Shown here: piece by piece, positions 1-7,390 of the stretch
Layout of the letters: each line of letters starts with the position of its first letter
Position numbering within the stretch: the stretch's first letter is position 1
NCBI GenBank assembly: GCA_030632885.1
Contig: DAOVTW010000065.1
Span: 1 to 13,854, forward strand
Reading direction: 5' to 3'
DNA length: 13,854 bases
Origin: JAIOSM01 sp023143455
GTDB lineage: Bacteria; Desulfobacterota; Desulfobacteria; Desulfobacterales; Desulfobacteraceae
Position numbers and translations under genes: made by a program
Notes under the pieces: model-generated
Told to the model about the DNA's origin: nothing
Database searches by the model: none
Seen by the model: only the letters and a program-made list of their open reading frames with translations

Positions 1-127
1 ATTTTAATGTATGCAAAGATTGTGTAAAAGTCAAGCGAAAAATGAAAATAATTAGTTTGATATTTTATCGTTGTTAATTCAATCTGTTATGTCGTTATGT
101 TTTAAAGTTGATTTTTTTAAAATAAAA

Positions 128-391
128 ACGAATGCCATTGCTGTGGGGGGAGCGTCGGGTAACCGATGCTTCTACCTGGAATTTTGACTTCAGGGAGGTT
201 CATGTTGCAAAAACATTATTGAAAATTCGAGAAAAGTTTATCTTGTTGCGGATCACTCAAAGTTTGGAAGGGCTGCCATGGTCAAGCTGGGCAGTATCAC
301 GGAGATTGATACATTGATTACAGACAGGAGGCCACCGGAACAACTTATGGGAGTAATTGAAAACAATGATATTAATTTAGTCATCGTTTGA
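128..391 (+). pseudogene. Remnant of a DeoR-family transcriptional regulator (C-terminal sensor domain)
   Basis: Three frame segments together read as the last ~85 residues of a DeoR-type sugar-responsive repressor. From 134 one frame gives AIAVGGAS. After a shift near 157 the next frame (about 159-215) gives VTDASTWNFDF and REVHVAKT. From 218 the first frame resumes with IENSRKVYLVADHSKFGR, then LGSITEIDTLITDRRPP, ending at a TGA at 389-391. The VADHSKFGR and EIDTLITD blocks are hallmarks of the DeoR C-terminal effector domain. The N-terminal helix-turn-helix is absent: 1-127 shows no matching coding sequence. At least two frameshifts plus 5' loss mean it cannot make a working repressor. The 61-residue open frame starting at 132 is only the middle frame of this remnant. 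Identification is from family motifs and is fairly secure; which regulon it served cannot be told. Confidence 0.78.
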
Positions 392-667
392 TGCCCCTTT
401 TTTTCATTCCATTAACAATCTGTTAATAGAATTATTTAACCCTATGTTTGAAAAACCACATAACATACAATTAAAAGTGCGCAAGTGAAAAAAACGAATA
501 TTTCGCGAAAATTTTTTAAATATTATTATTTTCTGAATCGAAATCATCGCCAGACACAATTATTAAAGCAAGCAACACGCATTATAGAAAAAATTTAAGG
601 TTAATTCTGAATGAATTACAATTATTAAAGATAATTATATTTTTATAAAAGGATTTTCCAAATACCT
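392..667. other. Gene-free AT-rich spacer
   Basis: No convincing coding sequence is seen on either strand. It holds a 13-bp direct repeat ACAATTATTAAAG (556-568 and 618-630) and a 10-bp palindrome TTTCGCGAAA (501-510). Neither can be tied to a gene start. It probably represents decayed DNA between the regulator remnant and the small-gene cassette. Confidence 0.5.
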
Positions 668-687
668 AAAAGGGCACCTTAGTGCCC
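668..687 (-). terminator. Intrinsic terminator overlapping the stop codon of the small RHH-like gene
   Basis: On the minus strand GGGCAC (687-682), a 4-nt loop TAAG and GTGCCC (677-672) form a perfect 6-bp stem followed by four T (671-668). The left arm is the last two sense codons (Gly-His) and the loop contains the TAA stop. The T-run is short, so efficiency may be modest. Confidence 0.65.
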
Positions 688-912
688 GCCTTTAAGGGTT
701 TTTTTTAACATCTGGTTTTCTTTAATAATAATCTCAATCACTTCAGCGTTTGATAGTTTTGTTCCTGATTTTTTTTGGTTGATGGCATCTTGAACCATAG
801 GGGAGAGCATTATATTAAAGTTTTTATAACCCTGTTCCTGTAATGACTGCCTCCATTTCTTTGCACGCTCTCTGTTGCGTTCTCTGTATTGTTTGCCAGT
901 AAGTAGAGTCAT
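679..912 (-). CDS. Small basic protein, possible ribbon-helix-helix DNA-binding protein
   Basis: This 77-residue protein is unrecognised by name. It has a very basic N-terminus (residues 7-22, rich in R/K/E: KQYRERNRERAKKWRQ), then KNFNIMLSP, a strand-like segment that resembles the beta strand of ribbon-helix-helix (CopG/MetJ-like) proteins, then two helices (about 39-47 and 53-66) with LSNAEVIEIII at the position of the second RHH helix. Such small proteins are often plasmid or phage regulators or antitoxins. It is the second gene of a pair: its AAGGAG binding site overlaps the TAA of the upstream coiled-coil gene, with 10 nt between stop and start. A terminator closes the unit directly at its stop codon. 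Fold assignment is inference from the pattern; that the gene is real is well supported by the RBS and terminator. Confidence 0.7.
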   Translation of the reverse strand: MTLLTGKQYRERNRERAKKWRQSLQEQGYKNFNIMLSPMVQDAINQKKSGTKLSNAEVIEIIIKENQMLKKTLKGGH

Positions 913-922
913 TGCAACTCCT

Positions 923-1138
923 TTATTTAATAACCTTTAGCGTGCTTTCAGGTTGTTGTTGAAACTTGCGGAGTGCTTTTTTATAAAGCTTTACTTTTAG
1001 TTTTTCGATTTCCTCTGTTTGAAACTTGATCAAGCGGTCTTGAATTTCAACCATTTTTTCTTTGGTTTTAATTTTTTCAAAAAGATTTCCAATTGCAATT
1101 TCCATTTGAGCTTCAAACCTTTTCATGTTGTGGTTCAT
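923..1138 (-). CDS. Small coiled-coil protein of unknown function
   Basis: This 71-residue protein has no recognised family. Residues ~8-60 are a nearly continuous charged helix (FEAQMEIAIGNLFEKIKTKE and so on) with heptad-like leucine/isoleucine spacing, so a coiled coil or helical bundle is likely. There is no signal peptide or membrane segment. The start is fixed by a good AAGGAGA site 7-8 nt before the ATG at 1136-1138. It is the first gene of a two-gene unit with the RHH-like protein, spaced 10 nt, with no other gene on the strand for some distance. A partner role (for example toxin/antitoxin, or a small DNA-binding complex) is possible from the arrangement alone, but nothing in the sequence proves it. 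Confidence 0.65.
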   Translation of the reverse strand: MNHNMKRFEAQMEIAIGNLFEKIKTKEKMVEIQDRLIKFQTEEIEKLKVKLYKKALRKFQQQPESTLKVIK

Positions 1139-1379
1139 GGTATTCTCTCCTTGTTATTAGTAACGTTTTTCTAGCTCTATAGCAATATGTTTAATAAAAT
1201 AGTAAAGAAAAGTCAAGAACATTTTTTAAATAATAATATGCACGACTATAAGGCGCTCTTAATATGATAGTAAAGACATTAATTTAGGCGGTTTATAAAA
1301 AAGGCTTTAAAAATTTTATTTTAATTAGGGACTTTCAATTTAAAATACTTTTATATAATTTTTTTTATCTTTTACTTGG
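1139..1379. other. Intergenic region upstream of the small-gene cassette
   Basis: No gene is seen. On the minus strand TTGACT at 1216-1211, about 75 nt upstream of the coiled-coil gene, could be a -35 element, but no good -10 element follows at normal spacing. The rest is AT-rich without clear repeats. Confidence 0.3.
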
Positions 1380-1406
1380 TTGCAAGGAAATTTTGATTCG
1401 AAAATT

Positions 1407-1640
1407 ATGTTACGGAAAAATGATTATATAAAGAACACTGGAAGAGAGCTTAACGCTCTGGGAGACAAATTCTCAGATTATATAGCCATGACGCAGCAGG
1501 ATCTTAAGCAAATGGATATTCTTATGGAAAATTCAGGGGATATTGACAAGATAAAAGAGCAGACAGGAAAAATAAAAGAGAATTTCTTATTTTTATCACA
1601 TTCAGATGATTACCCTGCTAATCCTGGGATTTTTTCCTAA
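1407..1640 (+). CDS. Doubtful small hypothetical protein
   Basis: An open frame of 77 residues from ATG 1407 (86 from a TTG at 1380) ends in TAA at 1638-1640. It is mostly helical and polar (NALGDKFSDYIAMTQQDLKQ; DIDKIKEQTGKIKE) with no signal peptide, membrane segment or known motif. An AAGGAAA at 1384-1390 is too far (16 nt) from the ATG to be a convincing binding site. Its last 8 codons overlap the end of the convergent PLDc_N gene. The amino-acid composition is protein-like rather than random, so it may be a real small gene or the tail of a decayed one. I do not recognise it. Confidence 0.35.
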   Translation: MLRKNDYIKNTGRELNALGDKFSDYIAMTQQDLKQMDILMENSGDIDKIKEQTGKIKENFLFLSHSDDYPANPGIFS

Positions 1641-1827
1641 TCCCTTTTCTAAAGCCAAAAAGAAGATATATAAACCAACCAATAACAGGTACAAAGGCAA
1701 TAATAAACCAGATAGCTTTATTTTTAAGAGAGCCGAAATCTTTTAAAAGAATGTCAATAAGTGCCAGTGCTGTAAGTAGCCATAAAATTATTCCACTGAC
1801 AATGACAATAATATAGGCTGTATTCAT
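1618..1827 (-). CDS. Two-helix membrane protein of the PLDc_N family
   Basis: This 69-residue inner-membrane protein matches the small PLDc_N (phospholipase D-nuclease N-terminal) family. It has a first transmembrane helix at about residues 5-27 with the LLTALALIDILLKDF pattern, a short loop (GSLKNKAIW), a second helix at about 38-58 (FIIAFVPVIGWFIYLLFG), and a basic cytoplasmic tail (RKGIRKKSQD). No catalytic HKD motif exists, as usual for stand-alone members, and the molecular role is not known. Its ATG overlaps the stop of the transglycosylase gene as ATGA (1827-1824), so translation is probably coupled and the two may act together at the envelope. The family call rests on the characteristic hydrophobic pattern and length. 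Confidence 0.8.
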   Translation of the reverse strand: MNTAYIIVIVSGIILWLLTALALIDILLKDFGSLKNKAIWFIIAFVPVIGWFIYLLFGFRKGIRKKSQD

Positions 1828-2699
1828 ATATAACTTACCCCTTTTAATTGATCCGATATTTTAAAAAGTGTATTTACATAGGGCTTGCTATGGTTGTATT
1901 TATATAGAACCTTGTATGCTTTCTGCTTTGAAATACTAGGCTCCCACCCATAATGGTTTAGAAAATTTGCTATGCTGTAAATTGCATCTGGATGTTGGAA
2001 TAGATTGATTGATCCATCATTGTCTCCATCAGTTGCAAGTCTCAGGGCATTGCTGGGTAAAAATTGTGAGAGCCCCAGTGCCCCGGCATAAGAGCCATTA
2101 ATTTTAAAGGGATCAAGTTTCTCTCTGGCTGAATATTTTAAAAGAGCTTTAAGCTCAATATAAGCCCACTTAGCTCTATATTGGGATTTTTTTTCAAATT
2201 TAGCTCTGGAAATTTTTTTAGAGTCAGGTATTTTTTTATAAAATTGTTCCCTTAACCTGTTATCTTTAAGCGCGGCCATAGTGGAAAGAGTGTTTATAAC
2301 AAGTCTATTTCCAAGATACGCCCCTAGGCTTGTCTCTACAAGTAAAATAGCTGTAATGATTGTTTTATCAACACCATATTTTTTTTCAGCCCCTTTTAAA
2401 TTATTTTTATGTTTATTCATATAAATTATAGCATTTTTTAAAGCAGTTTTTGATACAAATTGGTCATAATCAAGGCTTGCCTCAGAATGGACAAAGAACA
2501 GGGATACACTCTTTGAATCAAAAAGGATGTTCTGATTGGAATACAACTTGTCTATTTTTTCTTTGTTAAATCCATCTTTGACAAGTTGTTTTGTAACGCC
2601 TGAAAAAATATGATTTGTATTGTTTTTATTGGAAAAAGCAATATTAGCCTGAAAGGTCAATGTAAGAATTAGGCATAAGTACAAGAAAATAGATTTCAT
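1824..2699 (-). CDS. Periplasmic lytic murein transglycosylase, MltB/SLT_2 type
   Basis: This 291-residue enzyme should cleave the MurNAc-GlcNAc bond of peptidoglycan, forming a 1,6-anhydro-muramyl end, in the periplasm. Residues 1-23 are a Sec signal peptide, with likely cleavage after AFS. There is no lipobox cysteine at the cleavage site, so unlike E. coli MltB it is probably soluble. The catalytic acid is E122 in AILLVETSLGAYLG, the MltB-type VET motif. SYAGALGLSQFLPSN (203-217) is the GALGxxQFMPS substrate-groove motif. DGDNDGSINLF (224-234) resembles the EF-hand-like loop of Slt35, followed by DAIYSIANFL. It is shorter than E. coli MltB (361 aa) and lacks extra C-terminal repeats. The ATG lies 14 nt after an AGGAG, an unusually long spacing, so the start carries some doubt. 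It is coupled to the downstream PLDc_N gene. Confidence 0.9.
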   Translation of the reverse strand: MKSIFLYLCLILTLTFQANIAFSNKNNTNHIFSGVTKQLVKDGFNKEKIDKLYSNQNILFDSKSVSLFFVHSEASLDYDQFVSKTALKNAIIYMNKHKNNLKGAEKKYGVDKTIITAILLVETSLGAYLGNRLVINTLSTMAALKDNRLREQFYKKIPDSKKISRAKFEKKSQYRAKWAYIELKALLKYSAREKLDPFKINGSYAGALGLSQFLPSNALRLATDGDNDGSINLFQHPDAIYSIANFLNHYGWEPSISKQKAYKVLYKYNHSKPYVNTLFKISDQLKGVSYI

Positions 2700-2806
2700 A
2701 TTGTGAATATTAGCTCCTGTAATTTACTTTATTATTCAGCTTATCGTGTTTTAATGTTTTTTTCATTAAAAAAATGGAAAAGGGTAAAAATAAATATAGG
2801 AGAGAA

Positions 2807-2841
2807 ACAGGCTGTTACATAAAAAATATGCAACAACCTGT
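2807..2841 (-). terminator. Terminator of the glnD-glnB-glnA operon
   Basis: On the minus strand ACAGGTTGTTGCATA (2841-2827) and TATGTAACAGCCTGT (2821-2807) pair over 15 bp with two G-U wobbles around a 5-nt T loop, followed by TTTCTCTCC. It lies 20 nt after the glnA stop. The stem is long and the U tract is only moderate. Confidence 0.75.
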
Positions 2842-2861
2842 ATATACGATTTTATTTATAG

Positions 2862-4274
2862 TTAAATATCATAATAGAGGAAGAACTCATGAGGGTGTGG
2901 GCGGCTGTTCACCGGGGTTACCTCATTCTCCTTTTTGTATTTTATCCAGTGCTCTATTGCATCTTTTGTAAACACATCACCTTTGAGGAGAAAATCATGA
3001 TTAGCTTCAAGTGCATTAAGGGCTTCTTCAAGAGAGCCTGGAGCAGAATCGAGTTCTGCCAGTTCTTCAGGTGGAAGATCATAAATATTTTTATCCATGG
3101 GATCACCAGGATCAATTTTGTTCTGGACTCCATCTATCATTGCCATTGCAATTGCCGAAAAAGCCAGGTAACCATTGCATGATGGATCAGGTGTTCTAAA
3201 TTCAATACGTTTTGCTTTTGGTGATTCTGAATACATTGGGAGCCTGATTGCAGCACTTCTGTTACGGCTGGAATAGGCAAGATTTATTGGTGCCTCAAAT
3301 CCTGGAACAAGACGTTTGTAGGAGTTGGTTGTAGGGTTTGTAATGGCACATAAAGCTTTACAATGTTTCATGATTCCACCAATAGCAAAAAGGGCTTCAT
3401 CAGACATGCCTGCATATTTGTTCCCAGCAAAGATAGGATTACCATCTTTCCAGAAACTGACATGAGTATGCATTCCTGTTCCATTGTCATTATAAAGGGG
3501 TTTTGGCATAAAAGTTACTGTATGATTGTACTTTGCCGCAACATTTTTTAAGACATACTTGAACCATGCAAGTTGGTCTCCCATTTTTAATAAAGGGGCA
3601 AATCTTAGATCAATTTCAGACTGACCAGCAGTTGCAACTTCATGGTGCTGGCATTCCATTTCTATTCCAAGATCTTCAAGGGTTAGCATCATTTCTGTCC
3701 GCATATCCTGAAATTTATCAGCTGGTGGAAGCGGAAAATATCCTTGTTTGTGACGCACTTTATATCCAAGATTAGGCATTTCGTCGCGCCCTGTATTCCA
3801 AACACCTTCTTTTGAGTCGATTTCGTAGAATGCCCGATGATTTTCGGAAGCATATTTGATGCTGTCAAAGATAAAAAATTCAGGTTCAGGTCCTATAAAA
3901 ATAGTATCTCCTATCCCTGTGCTTTTAAAATATTGTTCTGTCTTTTTTGCAATATGCCTAGGATCCCGACTGTATGATTCGCGGGTAATAGGGTCATGAA
4001 TATTACCTATTATTGCGAGCGTAGGTGATTCAAAAAATGGGTCAATTTTTGCAGTTTCAGGATCAGGGATAACAATCATATCGCTGTTATTTATCTCCTG
4101 CCATGCTCTCATGCTTGAACCATCAAATCCAAATCCATCGTCAAACGAAGATTCAGTGAATTCACCCAAAGGAACGGTAAAGTGCTGCCATGTTCCAGGG
4201 AAATCCATATATCTGATATCAACAACTCTTACATTATTTTCTTTTGCCATTTTAATAACTTCTTTGGGCCCCAT
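2862..4274 (-). CDS. glnA: Glutamine synthetase, type I (GSI-beta)
   Basis: GlnA condenses glutamate and ammonia with ATP to glutamine in the cytoplasm, as a dodecamer, and is the main ammonium-assimilating enzyme. All class motifs are present (numbering for the 470-residue form): FDGSS (50-54), GPEPEFF (128-134), the glutamate/ATP-binding PLYNDNGTGMHTH (270-282), NSYKRLVPG (327-335), and R-N-R-S-A-A-IRLP (347-356). NIYDLPPEE places Tyr398 as the adenylylation site, so the enzyme should be covalently regulated by GlnE, which is not in this window. Start choice: the open frame begins 12 nt earlier at 4286, but the codons GAG-GAA after that ATG form the GGAGGA ribosome binding site of the ATG at 4272-4274. 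The N-terminus MGPKEVIKMAKE then matches the family length (469 in E. coli). It is third in the gln operon, 32 nt after glnB. Confidence 0.97.
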   Translation of the reverse strand: MGPKEVIKMAKENNVRVVDIRYMDFPGTWQHFTVPLGEFTESSFDDGFGFDGSSMRAWQEINNSDMIVIPDPETAKIDPFFESPTLAIIGNIHDPITRESYSRDPRHIAKKTEQYFKSTGIGDTIFIGPEPEFFIFDSIKYASENHRAFYEIDSKEGVWNTGRDEMPNLGYKVRHKQGYFPLPPADKFQDMRTEMMLTLEDLGIEMECQHHEVATAGQSEIDLRFAPLLKMGDQLAWFKYVLKNVAAKYNHTVTFMPKPLYNDNGTGMHTHVSFWKDGNPIFAGNKYAGMSDEALFAIGGIMKHCKALCAITNPTTNSYKRLVPGFEAPINLAYSSRNRSAAIRLPMYSESPKAKRIEFRTPDPSCNGYLAFSAIAMAMIDGVQNKIDPGDPMDKNIYDLPPEELAELDSAPGSLEEALNALEANHDFLLKGDVFTKDAIEHWIKYKKENEVTPVNSRPHPHEFFLYYDI

Positions 4275-4306
4275 TATTTCCTCCATAAAAAATATTTATA
4301 ATTATA

Positions 4307-4645
4307 TTATACTGCTTCAGTCCCTTTTTCACCTGTTCTAACCCTTATTGCTTGTTCGATATTTGAAACAAAAATTTTCCCATCACCAATTTTTCCGGTG
4401 TTTGCTGCGTCGCAAATTGTCTGGATAGCTTCTTCAACTCTTTCTTTATTTAGTACTATTTCGATTTTTATTTTTGGTACAAAATCAACAACATATTCAG
4501 CGCCTCTGTATATTTCCTTATGGCCTTTTTGTCGTCCGTAACCATTTACCTCTGTAACAGTCATCCCATGTACTCCAATTTCATTGAGAGATTCTTTGAC
4601 ATCATCAAGTTTAAACGGTTTTATGATAGCTTCAATTTTTTTCAT
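4307..4645 (-). CDS. glnB: Nitrogen regulatory protein PII
   Basis: GlnB is the trimeric PII signal protein that senses 2-oxoglutarate and ATP/ADP and relays nitrogen status to GlnE and NtrB-type partners. Its 112 residues equal the usual length. MKKIEAIIKPFKLDDVKE is the classic N-terminus. The T-loop carries Tyr51 in KEIYRGAEY, the residue uridylylated by GlnD. TGKIGDGKIFV (about 83-93) is the B-loop that binds nucleotide. The gene overlaps glnD by 14 nt, and its AAGGAGG site lies inside the glnD coding sequence 7 nt before ATG, so it is translationally coupled to the enzyme that modifies it. glnA follows after 32 nt. GlnB and GlnK are hard to separate by sequence alone; linkage to glnA and glnD rather than amtB favours GlnB. 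Confidence 0.96.
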   Translation of the reverse strand: MKKIEAIIKPFKLDDVKESLNEIGVHGMTVTEVNGYGRQKGHKEIYRGAEYVVDFVPKIKIEIVLNKERVEEAIQTICDAANTGKIGDGKIFVSNIEQAIRVRTGEKGTEAV

Positions 4646-7274
4646 ACTGTTCCTCCTTTAGGTTTGTTTCAGGTAAAGAATGCAGGATGCTGTTTTTTAT
4701 TGTTGCAAGGGTTTCAGAAGACTCTATTTTCTGACCATGCTCAGCAGAACATACGTAAAAAATATCAATAACCTGATCTATTTTAGTTGCTATTTTTGCT
4801 AATTTCACATCAATATTGTTTTCATACAGAGCATTGGTGATTGCAAAAAGAATGCCCGGGAAATCATGTGTATAAACTTCAATAATTGTATAAAAACTTG
4901 AAGTTATGTTATCGAATTTTACATAACTTGGTTGTAAAAGTTGTCCTGGTGCTGGTGTATATGCCTGAGGAATTTTATTATCAAGATTTTTTAAAAAATT
5001 ATCATCATCAAATGCAAGGCTTAAATCTTTTTTGACCTTTGTCCATTTTTCCTGTTCAAATATTATATCTTTTGGCGGCATAACCCTGAATATGTCAAGA
5101 ACAGTGTTAGCATCCCAGGAAAAAGCATCAGACGCCTGAATGCTGAGATTGTTCAGAAAAAATACCCCTGCAACTTTAGAGAAAAAACCTGGTTTGTCTT
5201 TCCCGCATATTGAGACAATGCGTAATCCAGACTCATTTTCTGTTTTGATCTGCCAGCTGAAATTATCATCTCCCAGATTTAAAATAAGGCCTATATGTTC
5301 TATGATTTCATTTGTTGGCATATGCAAAAGATATCTATAGGACATTGAATTAATCTTTTTTTGAATATCTTTTGTACTTAATTTGCCTTCGCACCATCGA
5401 AGGAGCTTTGCTTTTTTTTTTTCAGCGTCCCTTAAGTTCTTTTTTGATATAAACGCTTTATTTTTCATGACATTTACAATTTTAAGGAACAGATCTTTTA
5501 AAAGGGTTTCTGTCCAATCATTCCAGGCCTTTGGTCCTGTTGCCATAGAGTCTGCAACACTGAGAAGATATAACATTCTCAAGCGCTCAAGTGTTTCTAT
5601 TCTTTTGGCGCAAAAGACAGCTGTCTCTTCATCATTGATATCACGTCTTGTTGCTATTTTGATAAGAAAGAGATGGTTTTTAATAATAAAGGTAATGTCG
5701 CTGATTTCAGATGAAGTATATCTCATTCGTTTAAGTGGCTTTTGTACTATTTTGGCCCCTTTTTCTGAATGTCCCTGTCCAGGAGGAGCACCTTTTCCCA
5801 CATCATGAAGAAGTGCGGCAATTAATAGAGTGTTTTTGTTTCTGATTTCTTTATGAACAATAGAATAAAGAGTATTGGCTGGGCTGTCTTTCCCTCCTCG
5901 AAAGTTGTTAACAATCTGTACACATCTAATAGAATGTTTATCAACAGGGAATAGATGATATTGGTTAAACTGAATTTTGTTAATAAGTGAAGCAAATTCA
6001 GGGATAAATTTTACTAACAGTCCGGTTGCCAACATTACATTTAGAATATTAAATTTCCATAATGAGAGAGAAAGAATTTTTTTAAATATTTTTATATTTT
6101 CTTTATCTTGCCTGAAATCTTTATCTACAAGGTATCTGAATTCGTTAACAATCCTTTTGGCTTCAATTGATAGGGTGGTTTTTCTTTTCCCACTTTCAAG
6201 AAAAATTTTAAGTAACAAGGATGGATCATTTATAACAGGTACAGTGCCTGTAAAGTTAATCCTGTTTTGTTTGATTGTGAGTCCTTCCATGGGCGAATAA
6301 GAGTCAGGGAATGTCTTAGGATCTTTTGCACTAATGGAAATAGTTATACCTTCTTTGACAATTTTAGCAATATGCTTCATGAATTCCATTTTTGAGTGGA
6401 GTTCACCCATAAAAGCTTCCACTGGTCTCTGTCCTTTGCTTGATTTAAACCCAAGAAGCTTTGCAAGTTCAATTTGATATTCAAAATGTAATTGGTCACA
6501 TTTTCGTTTTGAGATATAGTGTAAAAAGTTTCTAACTCTCCATATAAAGCTTAGGGTTTCAATCAATCTTAAGTGTTCACCATAGGTTAGCAAACCGTAA
6601 TATTCTAAATCTTTAATTGATTTAATATCTGATTTGGTTTTTCCATACCATAAAAGAGTATGATAGTCTCTTAAGCCGCCATGCCCTGATTTTAAATTTG
6701 GTTCAAGAAGATAGGTTGAGTCACCAAAGCCTGAATGCATTTTTTCTGAATGATTAATAAGGTTTTTAAGACAGGTTCTAAAATTATTCTTTTTGTTTAG
6801 TTTTTCTCTAAATCTTTCCATGAGTGAAGAATAGATATGTGAGGCACCGCAAATAAATCTTGCATCAAGCATTGTTGTCAGCACATCAAAACGTTCAAAA
6901 GCGATTGCAAGGCTTTCATCAATCGTCCGTACAGAGTATCCAACTTCAAAGCGAGCATCCCATAACGGGTAAACCAGATCTTGAATAAATGCTTCAGCAT
7001 TGGATGGGATTTTATTTTCAAAAAGAATTAAGATATCTATATCAGAATGAATACATTGCTCCTCTCGCCCATACCCGCCTAAGGCAACCAGTGCAAAAGC
7101 ATTGCCTTGCACATTAATATTTCTTGCTGTAATACTATTTTCAAATGTTTCATAAAAATATTCATCCAGAGCACTACTAAGGTCATGTAAAAGATTTGAT
7201 TCGCTCCTATTAAGAAAGGCATTTATCAATTTCTTCTTTTTTTCAACTAATATGTCGACCCTAATATTTTTCAT
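4632..7274 (-). CDS. glnD: PII uridylyltransferase / uridylyl-removing enzyme
   Basis: GlnD adds UMP to PII under nitrogen limitation and removes it when glutamine is high. The order of domains in its 880 residues is complete. The nucleotidyltransferase has GGYGREEQ (66-73) and the metal-binding S77-D-I-D80. A helical GlnD linker follows (about 150-330). The HD uridylyl-removing domain has LLHDVGKG with H490-D491 and the downstream GHSEKGA. Two ACT glutamine-sensing domains follow, beginning at about 684 (LRIVSICGKDKPGFFSK) and about 795 (IIEVYTHDFPGILFA). The ATG at 7272-7274 has no recognisable ribosome binding site, and the next upstream in-frame stop leaves no other start codon. With the sigma-54 promoter just upstream, the mRNA would be nearly leaderless. 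First gene of glnD-glnB-glnA. Confidence 0.95.
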   Translation of the reverse strand: MKNIRVDILVEKKKKLINAFLNRSESNLLHDLSSALDEYFYETFENSITARNINVQGNAFALVALGGYGREEQCIHSDIDILILFENKIPSNAEAFIQDLVYPLWDARFEVGYSVRTIDESLAIAFERFDVLTTMLDARFICGASHIYSSLMERFREKLNKKNNFRTCLKNLINHSEKMHSGFGDSTYLLEPNLKSGHGGLRDYHTLLWYGKTKSDIKSIKDLEYYGLLTYGEHLRLIETLSFIWRVRNFLHYISKRKCDQLHFEYQIELAKLLGFKSSKGQRPVEAFMGELHSKMEFMKHIAKIVKEGITISISAKDPKTFPDSYSPMEGLTIKQNRINFTGTVPVINDPSLLLKIFLESGKRKTTLSIEAKRIVNEFRYLVDKDFRQDKENIKIFKKILSLSLWKFNILNVMLATGLLVKFIPEFASLINKIQFNQYHLFPVDKHSIRCVQIVNNFRGGKDSPANTLYSIVHKEIRNKNTLLIAALLHDVGKGAPPGQGHSEKGAKIVQKPLKRMRYTSSEISDITFIIKNHLFLIKIATRRDINDEETAVFCAKRIETLERLRMLYLLSVADSMATGPKAWNDWTETLLKDLFLKIVNVMKNKAFISKKNLRDAEKKKAKLLRWCEGKLSTKDIQKKINSMSYRYLLHMPTNEIIEHIGLILNLGDDNFSWQIKTENESGLRIVSICGKDKPGFFSKVAGVFFLNNLSIQASDAFSWDANTVLDIFRVMPPKDIIFEQEKWTKVKKDLSLAFDDDNFLKNLDNKIPQAYTPAPGQLLQPSYVKFDNITSSFYTIIEVYTHDFPGILFAITNALYENNIDVKLAKIATKIDQVIDIFYVCSAEHGQKIESSETLATIKNSILHSLPETNLKEEQYEKN

Positions 7275-7288
7275 ATTAAAATATAGTA

Positions 7289-7304
7289 AGCAATGACTGT
7301 GCCA
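7289..7304 (-). promoter_or_regulatory. Sigma-54 (RpoN) promoter of the gln operon
   Basis: The minus strand reads TGGCAC (7304-7299), AGTCA, TTGCT (7293-7289), an essentially perfect match to TGGCAC-N5-TTGC[A/T]. With C at -12 (7290), transcription should start near 7278, only ~4 nt before the glnD ATG. Location upstream of nitrogen genes fits NtrC-type activation. Confidence 0.88.
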
Positions 7305-7366
7305 ATAATCGGGAAGGTCGGCTGTCGCTTGTTTGATAAATTAAGATCAATTAAGTCAGGCTAATT

Positions 7367-7384
7367 AATTACGAAATTGTAAAT
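7367..7384. repeat. AATTAC-N6-GTAA operator-like palindrome, copy 1
   Basis: AATTACGAAATTGTAAAT is an imperfect palindrome that matches the copy at 7879-7896 in 16 of 18 positions. It is centred about 97 nt upstream of the predicted glnD transcription start, a usual place for an activator site. In AT-rich DNA such a match could still arise by chance. Confidence 0.3.
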
Positions 7385-7390
7385 AAAATA

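Noticed and set aside
132..317. 61-residue open frame beginning at an ATG, as a real small gene
   Set aside because: It is the middle frame of the DeoR remnant; similarity continues in another frame on both sides and there is no ribosome site.
501..510. TTTCGCGAAA palindrome as an operator
   Set aside because: It is 10 bp, isolated, and no gene start is within range on either strand.
556..630. 13-bp direct repeat as an attachment site or CRISPR repeat
   Set aside because: Only two copies in AT-rich DNA, no spacers of regular size and no integrase nearby.
2774..6300. Plus-strand open frames over the gln operon
   Set aside because: They lie opposite glnA, glnB and glnD, lack ribosome sites and show no domain; they are codon-bias shadows.
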